Assembly: GCA_948474755.1 (NCBI GenBank)
Contig: CAOLHI010000351.1
Coordinates: forward strand, 434,001 to 498,000
DNA from: Ctenosaura bakeri
Taxonomy: Eukaryota; Chordata; Lepidosauria; Squamata; Iguanidae
Reading direction: 5' to 3'
Length of the DNA: 64,000 bases
In this document: piece after piece, positions 1 through 14,828 of the stretch
Layout of the letters: every line of letters starts with the position of its first letter
Numbering within the stretch: the stretch's first letter is position 1
The notes under the pieces: model-generated
Told to the model about the DNA's origin: nothing
Seen by the model: the letters and a program-made list of their open reading frames with translations, nothing else
Databases searched by the model: none
Program-made: the position numbers and the translations under genes

Positions 1-835
1 ATACTCTCCTGAAGACACACGTTCACGGCCTGGGGTGCTCCTGGATTCATCTCTGAGCCTGGAAGCCAAGGTTTCAGCAACAGCCAGGAGTGCATTTGCA
101 CAGTTAAAGCCTGTGCATCAGCTGCACCCATTCCTTGATACATCAGATCTGGCCACAGTGCCTTGTTTACATCCCAGTTGGATTGCTGTAACGCACTCTA
201 TGTGGGGCTGTCCTTGAAGAGTGTTTGGAAACTTCAACTGATTCAAAGTGCCACAGCCAGATTGTTAACTGGGGCTGGCTACAGGGATCACACAACACCC
301 CTGTTGCAACAGATCCACTGGCTGCCAGTCTGGTGATGACCTTTAAAGCCTTACATGGCTCAGGTCCAGGTTGTTTGAAGGACTGTATTCTCCCTTATGA
401 ACCAGCCCAGGCTTTGAGATCTGCTTGAGAGGCCCTTCTCTCCGTCCCACCACTTTTGTGGTGCCTCTGGTGGGAACATGGGAGAGGGCCTTCTTAGTGG
501 CTGCAGCCAGGCTTTGGAACTTCCTTCCCAGAGAAGTCAGACTAGCACTCTCCCTACTTTCTTTCTGCAGTCAAGCAAAGACATTTTTATTCCAATAGGC
601 ATTTGATGTTTGATTATGGCCTGTCTGATGAAAGGTGCTGGCTATTGTTAACTGTGCTGAATTTATGAATGTTTGAGTTTTAATTATGTATTTTAATTTT
701 GTTTTAATTCTTATTTGATCATTTAATTTGTGTCTTAATTTTTTTATTCCATGATTTTTAACTATGTTTTTAAAAATTATTCTAAACTGCTTTGAGTCCT
801 TACCAGGAATAAAGCAGGGTATAAATAAAGATGAC
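1..835 (+). repeat. L2/CR1-like LINE, 3' portion with degraded RT C-terminus
   Basis: The plus strand reads, with frame breaks, as the C-terminal end of a non-LTR reverse transcriptase of the L2/CR1 group. Recognisable stretches are LQLIQSATARLLTGAGY near 233-280, a 'TFKALHGSGPG' block near 340-370 and 'ERAFLVAA..LWNFLP' near 483-530. After about 590 it runs into the AT-rich tail typical of these LINEs and ends near 'ataaataaag' at about 820-830. No open frame spans the region, so this is a dead copy. Assignment to L2 rather than CR1 is uncertain. Confidence 0.6.
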
Positions 836-888
836 TAACGATAATAATATTAATAATACTAATACTACTACTAATACTACTACTAACA

Positions 889-932
<44 letters not shown>
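836..932. repeat. AT-rich trinucleotide microsatellite (TAA / ACT)
   Basis: Mixed trinucleotides (aat, act, aac) become a clean (TAA)n run at about 888-932. It sits directly on the 3' tail of the preceding LINE, as is common when a LINE tail seeds a microsatellite. Confidence 0.85.
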
Positions 933-933
<1 letters not shown>

Positions 934-1597
934 GGTGCCTATAGAGAAAAGGGATACCTGTTTGTTAATTTCCAAAGAAACTTTTTGCAAGACCACGCTG
1001 AAGTCTAGTCCAGCCAAAACTTTCAACACTGTAACAGAGAAGCAGCTTATGGGCCTGGGTGAATAAATTACATATTGTAGCAGGAATTTTGAGACTCAGA
1101 GACCAGAAGATAAGGAAAAGAGATTTATTGGGTTATGCGCGCAGGCACTTGGCTGGAATCGTTTCCAAAGAGCCAAGAAGCCCAGAAACCAGATTGCAAG
1201 ACAGTTTTATAGGAACATAGTACAAAGACATTTCTTCTTGCCCGCCCCTCTGAGGTTTTGCAATGTGTGCAGTATTCCCTGACACCCTTACTTCTCTGAT
1301 GTTTTCATTCCAGACAATATGTTATAGAACATTTCAGTGCATAGTGACTGTACTCTGCGTCCATAAACAAGAACTCGCCACTATCTCTGCTAACGCAGCA
1401 TGTGGAAATCCCTTGACTTGTGACACACTTTCAGATGATTCCTCATATTCACTGCTATAATTACGAGCATATCGAGGCAAGCTAGACTAACCCTCTCCAG
1501 TGGCTACCTCATTGATTTGGTACACTTTCGGGAGAATCTTTTCCAAATATACTACAAACTTAACCACATTTTATAACTATATATGGGTTCTCTACTT
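933..1597. other. Non-coding stretch, possible old LTR
   Basis: No gene is visible. The part from about 1075 to 1500 has a 'gagatttattggg' block that would be a polyadenylation region on the minus strand, and resembles the arrangement near 57450. It could be an old LTR in reverse orientation, but no paired ends or target duplication were found. Confidence 0.2.
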
Positions 1598-1772
1598 CAA
1601 TATTTGTCAGCATATAAGACGCACCTGTGTATAAGACTTACCCCATTTATACACAGGCAAATACTATTTGCTAGTGTATAAGACACACTGGCATATGAGA
1701 CACATCCTGTGGCAAACAGTATTTTTCAGGAAAAAAAGCAACTCTTATATGTCAGCAAATACAGTATTACTG
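1598..1772. mobile_element. Short TIR element (MITE) with 'CATATAAGA' termini
   Basis: The left end contains TTTGTCAGCATATAAGACGC and the right end, read on the minus strand, contains TTTGCTGACATATAAGAG, so the ends are inverted repeats of about 25 bp. Internal 'tataagac' motifs recur near 1634 and 1678. There is no coding capacity. The superfamily was not assigned. Confidence 0.5.
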
Positions 1773-2071
1773 AAGATTATAAAGATGTCACTGCATTTAG
1801 ACTGGATGATCTTAAGAACATTCTGTGAAGGACACCACTTAATGTGAAAAACAAAACTGGGGAGATCTCTTCGGCAGAGGCAGGGCTATGATACTCAAGG
1901 TCTGCTATATCTCCACTTTCTTAGATAATGCAGCACCCTTCTACACTTTTGTTCCCCACTGGCTTTCTCTCCCAGTCTATCCCCCTCTACTGGTTTCCCT
2001 AAATCGGCACCCTTTCAGAGATACAGCAAAGCATGAATTTATTTATCCAACTACTGTGTCACTGGTGGTAG
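1773..2071. other. Intronic-side unique sequence
   Basis: Nothing recognisable apart from background short reading frames. Confidence 0.4.
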
Positions 2072-2075
2072 CGTG

Positions 2076-2464
2076 TGTAACCCAGATCCAGAGCAGACAC
2101 TCTATTTAGACAGCTCTTACAGAAACATAAAAAAATCTTTATTTAATAGACTGTCAGGGTAAAATGTAGTTGGTAACTTAAGGATTAGCAATCAGCACAA
2201 CATGTGTATATGTAAACCAGCCAACACTTTCTTTTCTCTCTCACACACACTCTTTCAGATGGATCTTTCAATCTCTCTCAACTCCAAGCTCTCTCTGACT
2301 ATACCCTCCAACTCTGTTTCAGTTAAATTTCAGTTACTCATTTTTCCCCATCTAGCCCCTCCCTCAGGCTATCCTGGGTTCCATTTCAACAGCCAATCAC
2401 TTTTAAATACTTTTGGTTGCTAGGATGGCTCTGTTGCTAAGTCTCCCCCCCAGGGTTCATCACA
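2076..2464 (-). mobile_element. Solo-LTR-like element, 389 bp, TSD CGTG
   Basis: On the plus strand it begins TGTAACCC and ends TTCATCACA, giving TG...CA termini, and is flanked by CGTG at 2072-2075 and 2465-2468. The block 'aaatctttatt' near 2136 gives an AATAAA-type signal on the minus strand, so the LTR is in minus orientation. A second copy at 50582-51114 shares the first 70 bases in register and the same CATCACA end. No internal retroviral genes accompany it, so it is a solo LTR or a similar remnant. Confidence 0.6.
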
Positions 2465-2468
2465 CGTG

Positions 2469-7321
<4,853 letters not shown>

Positions 7322-7872
7322 TTATTGTGTTTTTCATTGCACACCACGACGACAGTTCTTCACATCTTTATTGAGAGGCAATGGGCCAAAGAGAAAGTGT
7401 GGCCAGTGAACAAAGCCACAATATTGGCAAATATTAATTTGAGCAAATTACTTCATAAAGGTCTCACCAGGTGTTTTCAGCTATGGTGCCTTCTTGAAGG
7501 TTCCATACTTTTGAAGCAATATGTTACAGCCACTTCACGTAATAGACTCTAAAAGGAATTGCATTATCTTACGTAAGTTGTATTATAATATGTGTCTTTT
7601 TATTTTGGTTTATTGTGACAAGTAAGGTAAGGGGTGTGGAGACTGACTGACAAGTATAAAATATTTGGTGAAGAGTGAATTTGGATATAGATGGTGGTTG
7701 GTTGAAATAATGAGATGCGGAAGATTTATTTTGGAGCAATGTGATGAATGTGAGGAAGAGAAATCCAGATAGGAATGGACTTCTGAAAGAAGACATGTGA
7801 GGGAGGCTCATTTTTTGTGAAGGGTAGATGGGATTTGTGAGAGGAGAGAAGGACGAGGCTAAATATTTAAGA

Positions 7873-8223
7873 CAGAGATGGGCAACTGCGGGAGGCTAAG
7901 AGGTTCATTATCCCCCAGAAGATCTGGGGACACCCCATCTCAAAAAATCAAAAAATATTGTCCCTTCAAGTATCCTCAAATATTCCCTGGGGCTGTGGAA
8001 GGCCTTTTGCCATGTTTTGAGCTGCCCCTTCCTCCCAAGAAGCCTTTTTCAAAACAGGAGATGAGTGGAAAGGCCTTTCCTGGCCCTAAAATTGACTGAG
8101 GAGGAATGTGGTAAAAATGTCCCCCTGTCCCCTTTTTTGAAATTTACCCCTGGGGGCCTTGATTGCCAGAAAAACAGTTCTGTGGTTGCATGTATCCCAC
8201 AGGCTGCACTTTGCCCACCTCTG
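7873..8223. mobile_element. hAT-like non-autonomous element
   Basis: The left end is CAGAGATGGGCAACTG. The right end, read on the minus strand, is CAGAGGTGGGCAAAGTGC. This fits a hAT terminus of the CAG-RGGTGGGCAA type. The flanking octamers atttaaga and gttgagga agree at 5 of 8 positions, which would suit an old 8-bp duplication. It lies in FRK intron 3 and has no transposase. Confidence 0.55.
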
Positions 8224-9090
8224 GTTGAGGACATTGGGGCAGAATTGTGGCTCCCATTTTACTGAGATAATGTAAGAATCCACTTGTGCACTGATAGGTG
8301 CATAGCTGTCCTATAAAAAAAAAAAAAAAAAACGAAGAAAAAAGGGAGAGGTATGTCTCGAAGTACCCAGTAGATGGTTGTGGTTTTTTTTTTTAAATTA
8401 TTCTATTTCAGAACAGGACAAATGCATTACACCCTATGTATATATGTTTCAATGACCTTTTCAGGGCCTTTAGGTATTAAGCAACATACAAAAAAATGAA
8501 ATATATTATGATTTTTTATATAGATATTATGGGATAATTATGTGTTGTACTTTCATTTTTAATTTAACACTTCTATTTGTCTTTGTTTTTATGTAGCCCC
8601 GAAGAAGGCAACTGAAATATATGCATAGGCCATAACACGTTGGGCTTGTTCTAGAATAAAATAAAATAAAATAAAATAAAAATAAAAATCATCCACTGAG
8701 CACTTGGAGGTGTATCTTCCCTTCTTCCCTTTGGATTCTGTTGGGTGGTATTTGCTCCTTGGATCCAAAAAACTTGAACAGCAACCCAGTGATGAAATCA
8801 ATACTTTCCATAGAAATGGAAGAAAAACATCAAAGTAACAGTGTATACAATCTGTAGCTGCTTTATTTTATTTATTCTGTTTTTATAAATTCTTCAGTGC
8901 TTTTCCACTGATGTTATCCTTTCTCACTGAGAAATGTATTACAAGACTATGACTTTTTTTTAAAAAAAAAAAGCCTTGTCTTTCCTCCTTCCTGTCTTCC
9001 CTCCTTCCTGTACCAAAAATTCAATGCACTGAATGTCATGCCTTTATTTGACTTTGCAGGAGGTTCAGATGTGATGTTTTTGGTTTGTAG
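8224..9090. other. Intron 3 sequence with A-rich simple repeats
   Basis: It holds a poly-A run near 8314-8332, an (AAAAT)n tract at about 8656-8690 and a pyrimidine-rich tract near 8970-9010. No exon or clear transposon was recognised, though 'gccccgaagaaggc...aacacgttgggct' near 8596-8646 resembles a LINE/SINE 3' end. Confidence 0.4.
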
Positions 9091-9240
9091 ATAAACTGAA
9101 GACAAACTGGAACTTGTTCAAGTGGAGGGTTATGAAGATGAAAATAACGCACGAAAAACAAGAAAGGTTGGAGCAACTAGCTACATTTAGCCTGGAGAAG
9201 AGAAACAGGGCCACAATACTACTCTTCAGATATCTGCAGA
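9091..9240 (+). repeat. CR1 LINE fragment
   Basis: The plus strand encodes a degraded version of the well-known CR1 C-terminal segment: 'EQLATFSLEKRN' at about 9172-9207, followed by a 'LLFRYLQ' block. The same segment is better preserved at 45540-45840. Confidence 0.5.
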
Positions 9241-9269
9241 TCTATCCCATATAACTTCTAGAAGAGATT

Positions 9270-10400
9270 ATTCACTGATATAGACTAAGATATCACCATT
9301 ATGCAGATGACACCTAGCTCTATATCTTCTCTTTATCTAATGCAGGTGAGGTCCCAAACCAGTGCTTTGATTTAATGAGTCCCAGTGCAATAGGAGTTTA
9401 TCTATACTATGCAGTTATAACCGCGTGATGCTACTTTAATTGCCATGACTTCACCCTGTGGAATCCTTGGATTTGTAGTTTTGTGAGGTATATAGAATTC
9501 TCTGTTCTATTCTTACTCCAGCACTAGAGCTCTCTGAAAGAAAATATTAACCAAAATGCATCAGGATCTTCTAGGATGGAGCTATTGCAGTTAGAGTTGT
9601 TATCAAACTTCTAGTACAGTTTAGAGAAGATACATTCTAAAACTCTGTCTAGACAAGTCAGAGACACTGTTTGTGAATGGTGCATCACTTCAGTTGGGTA
9701 CCCTGCTTAAGTTGTTCTGGAGAAGATGGGTTGTATTCTGGCTAAAGGACCTTGGGGATAGTTTGAATATGCTCTAAGATCCATAATAATCCTTAGAAGC
9801 ATAGGAGATCTCTGCAGCTTGGAGTACTTTTTATCAGGTTGGTAAAACTGACTATGGCACTACCTGGACAGAGATCGCCTATGGCAGTTACACATCTCAC
9901 TCAGATTAATTCCAGTTAGATTATTGAGATGATACTTAGGGCTGCTTTGTAAATATAACAGAAACTTCAATCAGTTCACAACATGCAGCCAGACTATTAG
10001 TAGAGACTGTCCACATGACGACAGTACCTTGCCACCCACACTAGCTGCCCGTCCATTTGTCAGCCAAATGCAACATGTCATTTTAACCTTTAAAGCAATG
10101 TGTGGCTTGGAGCCAGGGTACCTGGGGGAGACATCTGTTCCATTATTTACTTAGATGGGCCTTAAAGTCATCAGTTAGCAGGGCCTGTCCTCCTGGTGTC
10201 CCACTAAATGAGAGAAAATGAGCAGCTACAACAAAGGCTTCTTAGAAGTGGTATCCCATCTGTGGAATGTTTAGCCCATAGGGGTTCTTCTGGCACCACC
10301 TAAGATATCCTTCTGACACCACCTAAGATAACCATATGAAGATCATTTCATGTCCTCAGGCATTTTAGGATTTATTTTAATGCTTTTTAGATCTTAGCCC
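9270..10400 (+). repeat. L2/CR1-like LINE reverse transcriptase remnant
   Basis: The segment at 9291-9325 reads HHYADDT, then LYIFSL, the catalytic YADD box of a non-LTR reverse transcriptase. After an inserted MITE at about 9393-9620 the LINE resumes, and a 'LTFKAM.GLEPGYL' block near 10080-10125 matches the C-terminal block seen at 340-370. A 22-bp direct duplication (ttctg-caccacctaagata) lies at 10287-10331. Stops and frameshifts show it is inactive. Confidence 0.5.
9393..9620. mobile_element. Old TIR MITE inside the LINE remnant
   Basis: It has the layout of the MITEs at 10465, 12196 and 14068: 'ctatgcagttataac' near the left end, then 'cctgtggaatccttggatttgtagtttt' in the middle. It is diverged and its ends are approximate. 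It interrupts the LINE between the YADD box and the C-terminal block, which supports an insertion. Confidence 0.35.
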
Positions 10401-10464
10401 TTGTTATATTCCTGTTTCTGTTTTCGTTTGCTTGTTTGTCGCTGTGGTTCTGGGTCCCAAATCT

Positions 10465-10686
10465 GTGCCTCTTTCACACTACATAGTGATGATAGCACTA
10501 TGATTCCACTTTAACATGGAGGCATCCTATGGAATTCCAGGGGTTGGAGTTTGGTAAGAGGCACTATGGCTATGAATTCTAAGTACCCCTTCTCCCCAAA
10601 GCTGCAAAAGCCAGGATTCCATAGGATACTGCTGCCGCAGTTGAAATGGAATCACAGTGTCATAAGTGTGTAATGTGAAAGTGCCC
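10465..10686. mobile_element. TIR MITE, palindromic type, diverged
   Basis: The left end is GTGCCTCTTTCACACTACA. The right end on the minus strand is GGGCACTTTCACATTACACA. Inner arms 'gcatcctatggaattcca' and 'aggattccataggatac' pair with each other as in the foldback MITE family. No matching target duplication is evident. Confidence 0.55.
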
Positions 10687-11002
10687 TTGTTAAAAGTGGG
10701 TATTTCAGTGATTCAAATGTGTGTATTACAGGTAGCTCATGAATACCATGCAGCTCTTTGGCCATTTTGTATCCCTGGTAAAACCCCTGCTACTGACACT
10801 GTTACTCCAAATTCAGCTGCTGCTATTAAAATTGAAATTTTCAGAAGCAACAAAGAAGGGGACCTTTTTCATTGTCCCTTCCCTTCTGGAAGGGGAGTGA
10901 CGTTTCTGTCCTGCCTGTTTTGAGGACTCTGAGGTCTGCATTATAGAAAACTGCCATAGTTATTCCAAAGCTTAAGCAGTAACTGTACCAGCAGGAGTCT
11001 TG

Positions 11003-11422
11003 AAGCCTTTTCACACCTTACCTTTTCACGGAGGTGGGGAGAGGCGCTCGCACAAGAAGCCTCAACAGGAACACTGCCGCCTCCCTGCTGCTTCAGTTCT
11101 GCAGCAGCTTCCTGGTCGTGCGAGAGCTGCGCCCCTTCCTACCGCAGCGCAACCTGGGAATTGCAGGCTAGCGCTGAGGCAGGAAGCACGACCAGCCCAG
11201 CTCCGGATGCACCGCACGCCAGGTAAGTGTGTGCGGGCCCCAGGGGCATTGCGTGACCGCGCACTATTTTCAGCTTTAAGTCGAAAATGAAAAGGTACAT
11301 GTGCGGTCCGCGTCAGGCCCTTGACCGTCGTGTAAATGGGAGTGCATCATGCAGACCGCTCCTCCCATTTACGCGATGCTCAAGGGGCCCTCTCGCTTTA
11401 GAAACGGCATGCGAAAAGGCCC
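11003..11422 (-). mobile_element. CpG-rich Harbinger-like MITE, TSD TTG
   Basis: The ends are AAGCCTTTTCACACC and, on the minus strand, GGGCCTTTTCGCATGCC. The triplet TTG flanks both sides (11000-11002 and 11423-11425). Internally it shows the family stem: 'gtgtaaatgggag' at about 11330 pairs with 'ctcccatttacgcg' at about 11366. It also has a 'tttcagctttaagtcgaaaat' hairpin near 11268. The element is clearly GC-rich against an AT-rich intron. It lies in reverse orientation relative to the copy at 37956. Confidence 0.65.
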
Positions 11423-11469
11423 TTGGTGGTGGGGACAACAGAGTTGGGGGAGGTCCAGCATACTTACCC

Positions 11470-11776
11470 CATGGTTACAGCTATGGGGGGGGGGTAAATG
11501 AGGACATTGACCCCCAAATAAAAGCTATGCCCCCCAATGAAATGTTATTTCATTCCTCAAATTTCTAGTATTGCAGAGTGAGACACTGAAAAATGTTCAC
11601 ACTTAGAACTCATAAATTTGCTATGTTTGCATTTCCTTGCCCCTTAGAAACTGCATTTCTAAATGCTCAGGTTTTAAGAAATTTAGAGACTGAATGCAGA
11701 TTTCATTTGGGGTGGCAGAATTCTTATTTGGGGAGGCAATGTCCTCACTTTGCCCCCCTTGGTAGCTACACCCCTG
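11470..11776. mobile_element. hAT-like MITE with ~85-bp terminal inverted repeats
   Basis: The right end on the minus strand begins CAGGGGTGTAGCTACC and pairs with CATGGTTACAGCTATGG at the left. The arms stay alignable for about 85 bp ('tgaggacattg' and 'ccaaataa' occur in both). The flanking octamers acttaccc and gccttccc match at 5 of 8 positions. There is no coding capacity. Confidence 0.55.
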
Positions 11777-12195
11777 GCCTTCCCCCATGTTGGGAATTGG
11801 CCCACCCCATGATATGCCTTCACACACTATGGCCATTTCTGCAGTGGATTGTTACAGCGCTATTATTCCACTTTCAACATCTTATGGAATTCTGAGATTT
11901 GCAGTTTAGGCAAACACCAGGATTCCATAGGACAGACTTGCACAACTTGGCAGTAAGTAAGGGCCAAAATTAAATAGGCTAAATTTCTTTGGGCCGCAGA
12001 GAGGTTTTTAGCACCTCACTTTCCAAGTAAAGTTATAATAACGCTTTTATTTGAAAAATAAATTATAGTATAATTAATGATTAAACTATTTTGCAAATAA
12101 AATAAATCATATTAAGAAATGGAAATTAGGGAAGTTTTTCCTAATGTTTAGGTGGAACTTCTTTTCCTGCAATTTGAAGCCTCCTCTGTGTCCTA

Positions 12196-12399
12196 CGGCC
12201 TTTCCACACTACACTGTTATAGTGCTATTATTCCACTTTCAGCATCCTGTGGAATTCTGGGGTTTGTAGTTTCCTGAGGACAAAGAGCACTTTGGCTGAG
12301 AGTTCTAAATACCCCTCCCTAAACTGCAAAACCCAAGATTCCACAAGATGATGAAAGTAGAATAACAGCATTATAACTGCATACTGTGTGAAAAGGCCC
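12196..12399. mobile_element. TIR MITE, palindromic type, TSD CTA
   Basis: The left end is CGGCCTTTCCACACTACAC and the right end on the minus strand is GGGCCTTTTCACACAGTATG. Both flanks carry CTA (12193-12195 and 12400-12402). Inner arms carry 'tgctattattccactttcagcatcc' and its diverged complement. It is nested inside the hAT element at 11933-13059. Confidence 0.65.
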
Positions 12400-12543
12400 C
12401 TAATCTCTTAAGCAGCAGAAAACAAGTTTGCTCCATCTTTTACAAGACATCCTTTCAAATAAGAGCTTCACAAAAGTTCCTTTTGGTGAACTACAACCCC
12501 CCAAAACCCCAGGTAGCATGATTACTGACTAGGACACTATGGG

Positions 12544-12920
12544 AGTTCTTTTTGCACGCAGTTTCTTATGCGAGAGGGTCCCTTGAGCGTCACGTAAACG
12601 GGAGGAGAGGTCCATACGACGCACTCCCATTTACGTGATGCTTAAGAGCCTAAAGCAGACTGCACACGCACCTTTTCATTTTCGGCTTCAAGCCGAAAAT
12701 GCTGCACGGTCGTCCAAGGCTCCCAGGGCCCTCTCACATTTACCTGCCCTGCGGTGTGTTGGACGAGCGGGCCGGACGCGCTTCCTCCCCCAAGTGCAGC
12801 CTACAGCTCCCAGGCTGCACTGCGGAAGGAAGGGGAGGTGACAGTCACGCGACCAGGAAGACAGCTACGGGAGAACGGAGGAGCGATGCTGCCCCGTGGA
12901 GGGAAGGGGAAGGGAATGGT
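12544..12920 (+). mobile_element. CpG-rich Harbinger-like MITE, right end unclear
   Basis: It begins AGTTCTTTTTGCACGCAG and carries the family stem 'cacgtaaacgggag' / 'ctcccatttacgtg' (about 12591-12641). It also has a perfect hairpin TTTTCGGCTT-CAAGCCGAAAA near 12678-12700 and the 'gcagcctacagctcccaggctgc' block near 12797. The right terminus could not be fixed. It is nested in the hAT element at 11933-13059. Confidence 0.55.
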
Positions 12921-13116
12921 CCAGCCGGGTTCATTCAATACCATCTGCAACCTAATTGCTGCAACCCTTTTTGGCCCTCGCTTTCACAAGCGATGCAGGC
13001 TGCACAAAATCCTTTGGCGGGCCGCATGCGACTCCTGGGCCGTATGTCTTGCAGGTCTGCCATAGGATGTTGAAAGTGGAATAATAGTGCTGTAACAGTC
13101 CAGTGTGGAAATTTCC

Positions 13117-13627
13117 TATGTATTTTGTGCTATTGCTTTTAAAATAAACCATGTTACAGGGAAAGCATGAAAACTCCAACTAATAGTTATGTGATTCTTT
13201 TAGAACCTAAAAGATTACAATATCCCTAGATTAGGAAAACAAGAAGGAAAGCTTTTAGAACAATGAAATACTATCTATAAGAACCTGATGGCTTGGATTG
13301 TTATTTTCAGGCAATACTTATAGACACCAAGAATTATGAGCTTGGTGATTTCATCTCAATACAGGTTTACTTTATACTGTGACTTCATAAATCACAAACT
13401 GGCATGCTTCTTTTCTTTTGCCCCCTGCAGCCACACAATTATTTGTCTAAAATTGCACAACATATTTTTTATTGATACACTACCTCTAAGAATGAAATGG
13501 TGCAAGTCATGTATGATTTCCTAAAGTAATCACTGCAGGCAGTTGAAGGATTAAGTGTTTATCAGCTGAAAGCCCAAAAGGTTCTTTGTATTGTGAAAGG
13601 AGGAAAAATGTCCTGAATGAACCCTAC
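13117..13627. other. Intron 3 sequence next to FRK exon 3
   Basis: Nothing recognised beyond ordinary AT-rich intron sequence leading away from the exon 3 donor. Confidence 0.4.
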
Positions 13628-13791
13628 CTTTATACATGGCTTCCCAAGCCTTATGCACAGCCCATCGCTGGAAGTGCTATAGTGTCTGACAAGATCACTC
13701 AGGTTTTCAAAAGGTTTCCTTCTGGTCACAAAAAAACTGCCATTTTCCAGCCGCTTGATTCGGTAGTGCTTCACAGTGCTACCATCCCACA
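13628..13791 (-). CDS. FRK: FRK exon 3: C-terminal part of SH2 domain
   Basis: The 164-nt coding exon completes Val180 and encodes residues 181-234. The acceptor is 'tttcctag' before TGTGGGAT and the donor is AAAG|gtaggg. The peptide runs WDGSTVKHYRIKRLENGSFF and ends SDGLCIRLGKPCIK. HYRI (including the beta-D His) and the conserved DGLC-LGKPC segment identify it as the second half of an FRK SH2 domain, which binds phosphotyrosine peptides. Phase matches exon 2 (one base carried over) and exon 4 (phase 0). Confidence 0.95.
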
Positions 13792-14067
13792 CTAGGAAAT
13801 TAAAATACGAAAGGAATTTCAGACTCACAAAGATATCACATTGGGAGACATCCAGCCAAGTATGTTGTGACTCACTTCTAGAAACTGAACAATGAAAAAC
13901 CTGTTGGCTTATTTCACAATCACAGGTACAAGTCCCATAGCTTGCAGCCTCACTACAGGCATAACTGAAGCTATCTATTGTCCTTCACTGAGAACTGCTG
14001 GCTGAGAATACTATAGCACAGTTTTAACACAGGGGACCAGGTGAGAACTTTTGGATGGGCACTTTGT

Positions 14068-14278
14068 GCCCCTTCACACTGAACAGTTACATTCCTCTTT
14101 AACTATCATGGTTCCATCCTATGGAATCTGAGTTTTGCAGTTTAGGTAAAGGTATTTAGAGTTCTTCAGCTAGAGCGCACTAGTGCCTAACCAAACTGCA
14201 CATTTCAGGATTCTATAGGGTGTAGTCATGGGAGTTAAGTAGAATCATAGTACTATAACTGAGTAGTGCAAAAGGGCC
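14068..14278. mobile_element. TIR MITE, palindromic type, diverged
   Basis: The left end is GCCCCTTCACACTGAACAG and the right end on the minus strand is GGCCCTTTTGCACTACTCAG. Inner arms 'ccatcctatggaatctgag' and 'aggattctatagggtgtag' are complementary. It lies in FRK intron 2. No matching target duplication was seen. Confidence 0.5.
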
Positions 14279-14606
14279 ATAAGGAAATGTACGTTTGGAA
14301 AATTGATGCTTGAACAAAGATCACCAAGCCTTTGTTAACAGCTTGTGACCATGAAGTATAAATCAATACTGAATTGACATTCTCGATTTGAACAAAGGCA
14401 ACTCTAAGCCCTATTTGCTTATCTTTCATCTATGTGTTGAAGGGATGATTCTGTTCATACTCTTCAACTCAATGCACTAGGCAGAATGAGCAAAGGTATC
14501 CAGGCCATGGAGGTCCAGTAGTCCAATATGTGGCCATGATGGTATTATCAGGTTCTCAGTCCTGTATCTTATCACTTTGGGCAGAAGCCTTTTGGGGCAT
14601 CAGGTT

Positions 14607-14828
14607 GTTATGTGACTTTGTATTTTTTTTCTGACTTATAGCAGCCCTAAGATGACCCTATCACTGAGTTTTCTTGATTTATTCAGTGGGAATTTGCTAT
14701 TTCCTTCCTCTGAGGTTGAGAGAGTATGGCTTGCCCAAGGCCATCCAGTGGGTTTCCATGGCTGAGCAGGGACCCTAGTCTCCAATAGATTTAGTCCAAC
14801 ATTCAAGCCATTACTCCACATTGGCTCA
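14607..14828 (-). repeat. Sauria-type tRNA SINE
   Basis: On the plus strand this is the reversed SINE: 'ctgacttatagcagccctaagatgaccc', then 'gcttgcccaaggccatccagtgggtttccatggctgagcagggaccc', ending 'ccattactccacattggctc'. Read on the minus strand it starts with the tRNA-like head (GAGCCAATGTGGAG-TAATGG) and ends in the Bov-B-like tail. Related copies are at 42880, 48717, 54240, 61830 and 62470. Confidence 0.75.

Larger units (their letters stand above)
11933..13059. mobile_element. hAT-like element, 1.13 kb, exact 8-bp TSD CCATAGGA
   Basis: The ends are CAGACTTGCACAAC and, on the minus strand, CAGACCTGCAAGAC. The octamer CCATAGGA occurs immediately outside both ends (11925-11932 and 13060-13067), and lies within the arm of the host foldback MITE. 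An 8-bp duplication with CAG-type termini is the hAT signature. Inside are two further MITEs (12196-12399 and about 12544-12920). No transposase frame was seen. Confidence 0.75.
11831..13116. mobile_element. Foldback MITE split by a later hAT insertion, TSD TAT
   Basis: The left arm starts GGCCATTTCTGCAGTGG and runs to 'aggattccatagga'. The right arm resumes at 13060 with 'ccataggatgttgaaag' and ends GTGTGGAAATTTCC. Together they form one roughly 180-bp copy of the palindromic family seen at 17470, 32418, 50833 and 61498. The triplet TAT flanks it at 11828-11830 and 13117-13119. Everything between 11933 and 13059 is an insertion. Confidence 0.7.

Noticed and set aside
890..932. CRISPR-like or regulatory array
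   Set aside because: It is a plain (TAA)n microsatellite; CRISPR arrays do not occur in vertebrate nuclear DNA.
1075..1500. Endogenous retroviral LTR
   Set aside because: Only a reversed polyadenylation-like block was seen; there are no paired ends, flanking duplication or viral genes.
11000..13073. Arginine- and proline-rich open frames of 90-124 codons
   Set aside because: They fall in CpG-rich MITEs whose stop codons are rare because of base composition.
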